Source of the DNA: Sphingomonadaceae bacterium
GTDB taxonomy: Bacteria; Pseudomonadota; Alphaproteobacteria; Sphingomonadales; Sphingomonadaceae
Direction: 5' to 3'
Assembly (NCBI GenBank): GCA_016462305.1
Contig: JAEMTM010000012.1
Span: forward strand, 5,341 to 10,812
Length of the DNA: 5,472 nt
Shown here: positions 1-5,472 of the stretch, one piece after another
Numbering within the stretch: position 1 is the stretch's first letter
How the letters are laid out: each line of letters begins with the position of its first letter
Translations under genes and position numbers: made by a program
The notes under the pieces: model-generated
Told to the model about the DNA's origin: nothing
The model's input: only the letters and a program-made list of their open reading frames with translations
Database searches by the model: none

Positions 1-2532
1 TCACAACGTCCGTTCACGCTCCTCGACCTCGAACACTTCAAGCATATCGCCTGCCTGGACGTCGTTGGTATCCGCCAAGACGACACCACATTCCATACCG
101 GCGCGGACTTCGTCGACATTGTCCTTGAAACGGCGCAGCGATGCGATTGTGGTTTTCGATATGATGACATCTTCGCGGGTAAGACGGGCGTACAGACCCT
201 TTTTGATGGTGCCTTCGGTGACCAACAGGCCAGCGGCCTTGTCGCGCTTGCCGGACTTGAACACATCCTTGACCTCGGCGCGTCCGACAACGGTTTCGAT
301 GATTTCTGGTCCCAATTCGCCCGCCATTTCTTTGGCGATGTCGGCGGTCAGGTGATAGATTACGTCGAAATATTTCAAACGCACACGGTCACGCTTTGCC
401 AAAGCGGCTGCCTTGGCATTGGGGCGCACATTGAAGCCGATAAGTGGCGCATTTGACGCTGCTGCCAGCAACATGTCGGACTCGGTGATGCCGCCAACGC
501 CCGCCAACAATATGCGGACCTTGATATCGTCGGTCGAGATATTGTTGAGTGCGGTGACGATCGCTTCGACCGAACCTTGCACATCGCCCTTGATAACCAC
601 AGGATATTCCATCGCCCGCGTGGCGGACAGATTATCAAACAGATTTTCAAGATTTGGCGTGACTTGCGCCGTGCGGACCTTGGTCGATTGTTCCTTGCGA
701 TATAGGGCCACTTCGCGGGCACGCGCTTCGTTTTCAACGACGGTCAGAACGTCCCCTGCCGATGGAACACCGGTCAGGCCAAGCACTTCGACGGGGGTCG
801 CGGGGCCCGCCTCGGCCACTTGCTGTCCCTTTTCGTTGACCAAAGCACGAACTTTGCCGCTTTGCGCGCCGACGACGAATATGTCCCCGCGCTTCAGCGT
901 TCCGCGTTTCACAAGCACGGTTGCAACAGCACCGCGCCCCTTATCAAGCTGCGCCTCAACGACAACGGCCTCCGCCGCACGGTCTGGATTGGCTTTCAGC
1001 TCCATGACTTCGGCCTGCAAGGCCAACTTTTCCAGCAAAGTATCAAGACCAGTTTTCTTCAACGCTGAAACCTCAACGTCTTGAACGTCGCCACCCATGG
1101 CTTCGACCACAACCTCATGTTCCAACAAACGCTCGCGCACCTTTTGTGGATTTGCGCCTTCCTTATCGACCTTGTTGATCGCAACGATCATCGGCACATT
1201 TGCGGCCTTGGCATGTTTAATGGCTTCAATCGTCTGCGGCATCAGGCCATCATCGGCAGCCACCACCAAAATGACGATGTCGGTTACCGAAGCGCCGCGC
1301 TGACGCATTTGCGTGAATGCTTCATGGCCCGGTGTATCGAGGAAGGTGATGATCGAGCCATCCTTCGCCTTCACCTGATACGCGCCAATATGCTGCGTAA
1401 TGCCGCCAGCTTCGCCCGATACGACATTCGCACCGCGTAAAGCATCCAGCAAGGAGGTCTTACCATGGTCGACATGGCCCATGACGGTCACGACCGGCGG
1501 ACGCGGCTTCATGGTTTCGGCTCCGTCTACATCGTCATCGTGGAAAATGTCGACATCGGCATCCGACACGCGTGTGATGTTGTGGCCAAACTCCTCAACC
1601 AGCAATTCTGCGGTGTCTTGGTCAATGGTTTCGTTGATCGTAATAGGCATGCCCATTTTGAACAATGCTTTGACAAGGTCGCTGCCCTTTTCCGCCATAC
1701 GGTTGGCAAGTTCCTGCACCGTGATGGTTTCCGGCACGACCACATCGCGGGTTTGCTTAACCTGTGCCTGACGACTACCGCCGCCATGCAGGCGCTTTTC
1801 CTTCTCACGCGCACGCTTCAGCGCGGCAAGTGATCGCGCGCGTGCGCCGTCATCACCTTCAAGTGCGCGGGTAACGGTTAACTTGCCAGACTGGCGGCGG
1901 TCATCGGCGGCACCGCGCGTTGGCCGGTGCGGCGCCTTTTTGATTTCCTCACGCTCGCGCTCTGGGCGCTTTGGTGCCTCTACGGGTGTAAAGCGACGCG
2001 GCGTAGGCGCTGCGCCGTCTTTATTGCTTTCTTCGGCAACGGGTTCATCCGGGTCAGTTGCAGCCGGAACGGCCACTTCAACGGCGGTTGTCGGCGGAGA
2101 CGGCGGCGATGCAGCGACCTCCTCACGACTGGCTTGGGCACGCTGGCGCTCTTCTTCGGCGCGCTGCGCACGTTGTTCCACTTCACGACGGCCGCTTTCC
2201 TCAAGCATAGCCAAGCGTGCGTCTTCGGCTTCGCGCAACAGCTTTGCCTGACGCTCCTGACGGCTGAGCATGTCATTGCCCGTGGGGCTTGACTTTGGTG
2301 CTGGCGCAGGTGCTGGAGACGCGGCGGGCGGCGGAGGTGGCGGGGGTGCCGCCACTACGGGATCGGGCGCATAACCGGGCTTACCGACGAGTTTTTTGCG
2401 CTTCACCTCAACCACAACCTTGTTGGTGCGGCCATGGCTGAAGGTCTGTTTCACTTCGCCGGACTCAAGCGAGCGGCTCAAAGTGAGCGGCTTGCGCGTC
2501 AAAGTCGGCTTATTGTTATTTTCATCACTCAT
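1..2532 (-). CDS. infB: Translation initiation factor IF-2
   Basis: IF2 is the cytoplasmic GTPase that brings fMet-tRNA to the 30S subunit and promotes 50S joining. The 843-residue protein has every expected part. An N-terminal IF2-associated segment lies at about residues 14-50. A Pro/Ala linker with seven prolines in a row follows at 63-69, then a charged, probably helical stretch at about 88-138, and a second low-complexity linker. The IF2_N domain is at about 264-315. The GTPase domain shows G1 GHVDHGKT at 352-359, G2 GGIT at 376-379, G3 DTPGH at 399-403, G4 NKVD at 453-456 and G5 SAL at 489-491, where many IF2s have SAK. Domain II (about 520-610), domain III (about 628-735) and the fMet-tRNA-binding C2 domain (about 740-840, with GMECGV at 812-817) are intact. 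The ATG start fits the family N-terminus MSDENNNKPTL. The gene lies 21 bases after the YlxR gene and ends exactly at the window edge with TGA. rbfA often follows infB in bacteria but would lie outside the window. Confidence 0.98.
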   Translation of the reverse strand: MSDENNNKPTLTRKPLTLSRSLESGEVKQTFSHGRTNKVVVEVKRKKLVGKPGYAPDPVVAAPPPPPPPAASPAPAPAPKSSPTGNDMLSRQERQAKLLREAEDARLAMLEESGRREVEQRAQRAEEERQRAQASREEVAASPPSPPTTAVEVAVPAATDPDEPVAEESNKDGAAPTPRRFTPVEAPKRPEREREEIKKAPHRPTRGAADDRRQSGKLTVTRALEGDDGARARSLAALKRAREKEKRLHGGGSRQAQVKQTRDVVVPETITVQELANRMAEKGSDLVKALFKMGMPITINETIDQDTAELLVEEFGHNITRVSDADVDIFHDDDVDGAETMKPRPPVVTVMGHVDHGKTSLLDALRGANVVSGEAGGITQHIGAYQVKAKDGSIITFLDTPGHEAFTQMRQRGASVTDIVILVVAADDGLMPQTIEAIKHAKAANVPMIVAINKVDKEGANPQKVRERLLEHEVVVEAMGGDVQDVEVSALKKTGLDTLLEKLALQAEVMELKANPDRAAEAVVVEAQLDKGRGAVATVLVKRGTLKRGDIFVVGAQSGKVRALVNEKGQQVAEAGPATPVEVLGLTGVPSAGDVLTVVENEARAREVALYRKEQSTKVRTAQVTPNLENLFDNLSATRAMEYPVVIKGDVQGSVEAIVTALNNISTDDIKVRILLAGVGGITESDMLLAAASNAPLIGFNVRPNAKAAALAKRDRVRLKYFDVIYHLTADIAKEMAGELGPEIIETVVGRAEVKDVFKSGKRDKAAGLLVTEGTIKKGLYARLTREDVIISKTTIASLRRFKDNVDEVRAGMECGVVLADTNDVQAGDMLEVFEVEERERTL

Positions 2533-2546
2533 CGAAACAGAACCCG

Positions 2547-2551
2547 TCCTT
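2547..2551 (-). promoter_or_regulatory. Probable ribosome binding site of infB
   Basis: The minus strand reads AAGGA in the 21-base gap between the YlxR stop (2554) and the infB ATG (2532). The spacing to the ATG is 14 bases, longer than ideal, so the site may be weak or helped by coupling with the gene before it. No better match lies in the gap. Confidence 0.5.
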
Positions 2552-2553
2552 AC

Positions 2554-3264
2554 TCAGTCAATACCGGAGATGTCAGCGTCATTGCCCCGCAAGTCCGCAG
2601 CCGAAGCAGCGGAATCGAATGGCGCATTACTGCATCCTTTGAAATTTAGCCAGCGTCCAAGATGATGCATCACCCGGTCCGCCGCTTTTTGGTCAATCAA
2701 TGCAACGTGCACAGCATTTTGCCGTCCAAGCGCCGCCGACAATGCATCCCGGTCCACAGGCAGCTTCACGCCGCCCTTTCCGGTGCCCTCCGCATCTTCG
2801 CCAACGCGCCATGCCTGGTCGCGTTTGCCGCTCCCATCGGCGCTTGCGTCCGATGCATGCAGTAACAGCTTCACCTGCCCACTGCGCGATGCGGAATCGA
2901 TCTTCTCTGCGCCCAAGATAAGGTGCCCAGCCCGCGCTTCCAACCCGAGCCGATCCAAAAATGCCTTTTCCAAGCCGCGATCAATGCGGCCCGTCAGGTC
3001 GTCGATGATTTCAATCCTGTCCGTTTTGAACGCCCGGCGCAGCAATCCCGCAAGCTTACCCTTGGCCAGCGCCTTGGACAATTCTGCGCCAGAAACGCCA
3101 ATCCACGCGCCACGACCGGGCGCTTTTGCGAACAGGTCAGGTGCGATACTGCCATCGGGACCAAGGGCAAGCCTGATGAGCTGGGCACGAGTCCCATGCT
3201 CACCTGACAATATGCACTTCCTTATTGGGGAGTGTCGGTTCTCATTGAGAGTCGTCCGCTGCAA
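2554..3264 (-). CDS. YlxR (DUF448) RNA-binding protein fused to an L7Ae-like domain
   Basis: This is a predicted nucleic-acid-binding protein of 236 residues from the chosen TTG start. Residues 13-90 match the YlxR/DUF448 fold, with PIRKC at 13-17, an LIRLALGPDG segment at 29-38 and GRGAW at 50-54. Residues about 103-205 look like an L7Ae/L30e-type RNA-binding domain, with ARAGHLILG at 110-118 and VKLLLHASDAS at 131-141. The last 30 or so residues form a low-complexity tail. In Bacillus these two parts are separate neighbouring genes, ylxR and ylxQ, at the same operon position; the fused form is usual in alphaproteobacteria. Bacillus YlxR (RnpM) has been linked to RNase P, but the role of this protein is not shown here. 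The frame stays open upstream to 3420, inside nusA, but that extension reads antithetically to the family. No ATG lies between codon 6 of that long frame and the RKC motif. I chose TTG 3264-3262 because AGGAGG sits 6 bases upstream. The gene therefore overlaps nusA by 23 bases. The start is less certain than the product. Confidence 0.88.
   Translation of the reverse strand: MQRTTLNENRHSPIRKCILSGEHGTRAQLIRLALGPDGSIAPDLFAKAPGRGAWIGVSGAELSKALAKGKLAGLLRRAFKTDRIEIIDDLTGRIDRGLEKAFLDRLGLEARAGHLILGAEKIDSASRSGQVKLLLHASDASADGSGKRDQAWRVGEDAEGTGKGGVKLPVDRDALSAALGRQNAVHVALIDQKAADRVMHHLGRWLNFKGCSNAPFDSAASAADLRGNDADISGID
3222..3245 (-). other. Seven-codon ATG minicistron overlapping the nusA stop (ATGA)
   Basis: An ATG at 3245-3243 shares the ATGA arrangement with the nusA TGA and opens a frame reading MRTDTPQ, then TAA at 3224-3222. 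It is not in frame with the YlxR coding region, which lies one base off. The ATGA overlap is where a coupled downstream start would be expected. If the four-base run at 3227-3230 had one more base, the frame would read MRTDTPPIRKCIL and join the YlxR domain. It may be a relic of the true start, a sequencing or natural indel, or chance. I do not propose that the peptide has a function. Confidence 0.35.
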
Positions 3265-4852
3265 TCGCGTCCTCCTCTTCGAACCAATGTGCGCGCGCAG
3301 CCATGATGATTTCGTTACCCTGCTCTTCGGACAAACCAAAGGTCGCCAATATGCCGGCCTTATCTTCGGTGCGGTTGCGCCGCACTTCGCGATCACTCCG
3401 TTCATTGCGACGTGGTTCACGCGCCTTCTGGATCAATTCATCGGTGGCAAGGTCCGCCAAATCGTCAAGCGTCTTGATACCAGCCTTACCCAGAACGACC
3501 AGCATCGCTTCGGTCAATATGGGCAATTCCGCGACGGCATCTTCCACACCAAGCGCACGGCGCTCGGCCCGGCTTGCCTCTTCGCGGCGATCCAGCGCTT
3601 CTTGTGCGCGGCTCTGCAATTCTTCGGCCAAACCGTCATCAAAGCCTTCGATGGCGGCGATTTCGGCGGAATCGACATAAGCGACTTCTTCCAACTCGCT
3701 GAAGCCTTCGGCGACCAGTAATTGCGCAAGCGTTTCGTCAACATCCAACTCTTGCTGGAACATTTCCGAACGCTCGACAAATTCCTTCTGTCGCTTCTCG
3801 CTCGATTCCGCTTCGGTCATGATGTCGATGCCGCGGCCCGTAAGCTGCGAGGCCAAGCGGACATTCTGTCCACGACGGCCAATGGCGAGGCTCAATTGAT
3901 CGTCAGGAACGACAACTTCGATCCGGCCTTCTTCTTCGTCGATGACAACGCGGCTGACCGTTGCTGGCTGAAGCGCGTTCACGATGAAGGTCGCGGTGTC
4001 TTCGGACCATGGAATGATGTCGATCTTTTCGCCCTGCATTTCCTGCACGACGGCCTGAACGCGGCTGCCCTTCATACCGACGCATGCGCCGACGGGGTCA
4101 ATGCTGCTGTCATAGCTGATAACGCCAATCTTGGCGCGGCTACCGGGGTCACGTGCAGCGGCCTTGATCTCGATGACACCGTCATAGATTTCGGGCACTT
4201 CTTGCGCGAACAATTTCTTCATGAAATCGGGATGGGCACGGCTCAACAATATCTGTGGTCCGCGATTTTCACGCTGCACCTTCATGATGAGTGCACGGAC
4301 GCGGTCGCCGCTGCGGACGACTTCGCGCGGGATTTGCTGGTCGCGGCGAATAACGCCTTCTGCGCGGCCAAGGTCAACGACGACATGGCCAAATTCAACC
4401 GACTTCACGACGCCAGTAATGATTTCGCCAGTACGGTCCTTGAATTCTTCAAACTGGCGCTCACGCTCGGCATCGCGCACCTTTTGGAAGATGACCTGCT
4501 TGGCGGACTGCGCATCGATACGGCCCAAATCCACAGCGGGAAGCGGATCGACGATAAAGTCGCCGACGACAGCGCCCTTTTGCAATTTGTCCGCCTGCTT
4601 TAGGTCGACTTGCTTGAAATAATCTTCGACGTCTTCAACGACCTCCACAACGCGCCACAGACGCAAGTCACCGGTTTGGGTATCCAGCTTAGCACGGATG
4701 TCGTTTTCGGCCCCATAACGCGCCCTAGCGGCTCTCTGGATCGCTTCTTCAAGCGCTTCGATAACAATCGACTTGTCGATCATCTTTTCGGTGGCGACCG
4801 CGTTGGCGATTGCAAGTAATTCAGCCTTGTTGGCGGCAATACTACTGGCCAT
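3242..4852 (-). CDS. nusA: Transcription termination/antitermination protein NusA
   Basis: NusA binds RNA polymerase and nascent RNA; it modulates pausing, intrinsic and Rho termination, and rRNA antitermination. The 536-residue protein is full length. The RNA-polymerase-binding N-terminal domain covers about 1-130. The S1 domain is at about 140-205 (GEIITGVVKSVEFGHVVVDLG). KH1 is at about 235-285 with the GMKG loop at 259-262, and KH2 at about 305-350 with GRRG at 325-328. The C-terminal part holds two helix-hairpin-helix-like acidic repeats, at about 372-420 (DETLAQLLVAEGFSELEEV) and 448-475. An arginine-rich linker follows at about 476-497, then a terminal helix with FGLSEEQGNEIIMAARAHW. 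The ATG start lies 4 bases after the rimP stop with a good ribosome binding site. The TGA stop at 3244-3242 overlaps an ATG (ATGA), and the gene end overlaps the predicted start of the YlxR gene. The coupling to rimP and infB is typical of this operon. Confidence 0.98.
   Translation of the reverse strand: MASSIAANKAELLAIANAVATEKMIDKSIVIEALEEAIQRAARARYGAENDIRAKLDTQTGDLRLWRVVEVVEDVEDYFKQVDLKQADKLQKGAVVGDFIVDPLPAVDLGRIDAQSAKQVIFQKVRDAERERQFEEFKDRTGEIITGVVKSVEFGHVVVDLGRAEGVIRRDQQIPREVVRSGDRVRALIMKVQRENRGPQILLSRAHPDFMKKLFAQEVPEIYDGVIEIKAAARDPGSRAKIGVISYDSSIDPVGACVGMKGSRVQAVVQEMQGEKIDIIPWSEDTATFIVNALQPATVSRVVIDEEEGRIEVVVPDDQLSLAIGRRGQNVRLASQLTGRGIDIMTEAESSEKRQKEFVERSEMFQQELDVDETLAQLLVAEGFSELEEVAYVDSAEIAAIEGFDDGLAEELQSRAQEALDRREEASRAERRALGVEDAVAELPILTEAMLVVLGKAGIKTLDDLADLATDELIQKAREPRRNERSDREVRRNRTEDKAGILATFGLSEEQGNEIIMAARAHWFEEEDAIAADDSQ
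3271..3276 (-). promoter_or_regulatory. Shine-Dalgarno AGGAGG for the YlxR-family gene, inside nusA
   Basis: The minus strand carries a perfect AGGAGG six bases before a TTG (3264-3262) that is in frame with the YlxR coding region. The same bases encode Glu-Glu-Asp of the acidic end of NusA, so a chance match through coding is possible. It is the main reason for choosing the TTG start. It lies 25 bases before the ATG at 3245, too far to serve that codon. Confidence 0.6.
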
Positions 4853-4856
4853 GTTC

Positions 4857-5417
4857 TTAATCTTCCTGTGCTTCGTCGTGAATGGGTTCAGCCTCTACTT
4901 CGTCCGCCCCATCGCTGTTGATGGGGGCAGTCGACGCAATCAGGCGGTCTGTCAAGAGCAGCTTGGCGTGGCCAAGTGCGGAAAATGGGAAGGTCAGACG
5001 TCCCGCCTTGCGGTCGTCAACATGAATATTTTCGCCATCGACACCGGCAAGATCACCGCGCATATTCTTGCGGCCATCCATCGGCTCGCTCAGTTCGATC
5101 TTCGCCTCATGCCCTACCCAGTCAGAAAAATCGGCAAGCCGTGTCAATGGCCGGTCAATGCCGGGCGAGCTAACTTCAAGGCGATACGCCTCGAATATGG
5201 GGTCAAGCGCGTCAAACAGATCGGAGATACGATGCGAGAGCGCCGCACAATCATCAATGTTCAATTGCCGCGTCTCGGGACGCTCGGCCATCACTTGCAA
5301 GGTTGGCTCGTCGCTACCCTGCGCGCCATTGGAAAACCACGCCACGCGCACCAAGGCAAAGCCAAGCGCTTTGGCCTCGGGCGCAATCAAACTGCTCAGT
5401 TTATCCAGATCAGGCAA
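4857..5417 (-). CDS. rimP: Ribosome maturation factor RimP
   Basis: RimP binds the 30S subunit during assembly and is needed for efficient 16S and S12-related maturation. The 186-residue protein matches the family in length and layout. The alpha/beta N-terminal domain covers about 1-90 and includes the signature YRLEVSSPGIDRPL at 78-91. The C-terminal barrel covers about 95-165 (DFSDWVGHEAKIEL at 95-108). The last 20 or so residues form an acidic tail, DGADEVEAEPIHDEAQED. The start is TTG (5417-5415). An in-frame TAA lies five codons upstream, and the only internal ATG is codon 43, inside the conserved LQVMAERP segment, so the family N-terminus (PDLDKLSSLIAPEAKALGF) requires an upstream non-ATG start. 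CTG or ATT two codons before the TTG are less likely starts. It is the first complete gene of the block, and its stop is 4 bases before nusA. Confidence 0.95.
   Translation of the reverse strand: MPDLDKLSSLIAPEAKALGFALVRVAWFSNGAQGSDEPTLQVMAERPETRQLNIDDCAALSHRISDLFDALDPIFEAYRLEVSSPGIDRPLTRLADFSDWVGHEAKIELSEPMDGRKNMRGDLAGVDGENIHVDDRKAGRLTFPFSALGHAKLLLTDRLIASTAPINSDGADEVEAEPIHDEAQED
4861..4867 (-). promoter_or_regulatory. Ribosome binding site of nusA, inside the end of rimP
   Basis: The minus strand reads AGGAAGA here, about 8 bases before the nusA ATG at 4852. These bases also encode the last Gln-Glu-Asp codons of rimP. A ribosome finishing rimP therefore uncovers or occupies the nusA start, which favours translational coupling. 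Confidence rests on match and spacing only. Confidence 0.75.
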
Positions 5418-5472
5418 AATCAGACTTTCTTATTCGGCGTGCAATGACTTTCGCGCCGGCCCCAGTGGCGCC
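5418..5472. other. Edge region upstream of rimP, content unresolved
   Basis: These 55 bases could hold several things, and I cannot choose. On the minus strand, three frames stay open from the edge: one ends with TAA at 5432-5430, one with TGA at 5422-5420 just before rimP, and one runs into rimP and stops early. On the plus strand an ATG at 5444 stays open to the edge, reading MTFAPAPVA, which could be the start of a divergent gene. No good sigma-70-type promoter is visible. A TTGCAC is followed after 17 bases only by GATTTT, which overlaps the rimP start. Confidence 0.3.
5425..5431 (-). promoter_or_regulatory. Weak ribosome binding site of rimP
   Basis: The minus strand reads AAGAAAG seven bases before the rimP TTG. 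It is a partial, purine-rich match, and together with the TTG start it suggests modest initiation. It supports the TTG at 5417 over the internal ATG at codon 43. Confidence 0.4.

Noticed and set aside
413..1084. Plus-strand open frame of 223 codons opposite infB.
   Set aside because: It is antisense to the conserved C-terminal half of IF2 and has a Ser/Thr/Ala/Arg-rich shadow composition.
1725..2271. Internal start sites in infB for shorter IF2 forms as in E. coli (codons 88, 109 and others).
   Set aside because: No good ribosome binding site lies at a proper distance before the in-frame ATG codons I looked at.
3222..3245. Programmed -1 frameshifting from the ATGA minicistron into the YlxR frame.
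   Set aside because: The shift needed is -1, but slipping back on ACT CCC C would pair the proline tRNA with TCC. There is no standard X-XXY-YYZ heptamer and no clear stimulatory hairpin.
3265..3420. N-terminal extension of the YlxR gene to an ATG at 3420.
   Set aside because: It would overlap nusA by about 180 bases. The added residues do not resemble YlxR family N-termini, and the NusA frame accounts for this stretch.
2783..4603. Two long plus-strand open frames, 2783-3721 and 3722-4603, opposite the YlxR gene and nusA.
   Set aside because: They lie antisense to clearly conserved genes, show no recognisable domain, start at poor sites and have the composition expected of shadow frames in GC-rich DNA.
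5418..5443. A rimP promoter with TTGCAC as the -35 element.
   Set aside because: The matching -10 position reads GATTTT, which is a poor match and overlaps the rimP start.
4773..5447. Plus-strand open frame of 224 codons opposite rimP.
   Set aside because: It is fully antisense to rimP, which has clear family motifs. No domain is recognisable in the frame.

Overview
The window holds one tightly packed block of translation and transcription housekeeping genes, all on the minus strand. In transcription order, reading from the right edge to the left, they are rimP, nusA, a YlxR (DUF448) gene fused to an L7Ae-like domain, and infB. This is the widely conserved bacterial nusA-infB operon. The proteins look alphaproteobacterial, most like Sphingomonadales (a Sphingopyxis or Sphingorhabdus type of organism). 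The reasons are the IF2 N-terminus with its KQTFSHGRTN segment, the NusA C-terminus ending in a MAARAHWFEEE segment, the RimP segment LQVMAERPETRQL, and the fused YlxR gene. Base composition is moderately GC-rich by eye. The taxonomic call is recognition from memory, not a search.

Layout from right to left. Positions 5418-5472 are a short edge region of unresolved content. rimP (5417-4857) starts with TTG. nusA (4852-3242) follows after 4 bases, with its ribosome binding site inside the end of rimP. The YlxR gene (best start a TTG at 3264, end 2554) overlaps the end of nusA. infB (2532-1) follows after 21 bases, and its stop codon is the first three bases of the window. No gap longer than about 55 bases lacks a gene, and I see no terminator, RNA gene, repeat, mobile element or CRISPR array.

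The products work on neighbouring steps. RimP helps mature the 30S subunit. NusA controls pausing, termination and antitermination by RNA polymerase. YlxR-L7Ae is a predicted RNA-binding protein. IF2 places initiator tRNA on the ribosome. The short spacings and overlaps suggest cotranscription and translational coupling. The window is mostly ordinary. The point most worth checking is the start of the YlxR gene, where a well-placed AGGAGG with a TTG start competes with an ATGA overlap that is broken by a one-base frame offset. I found no convincing undescribed system.
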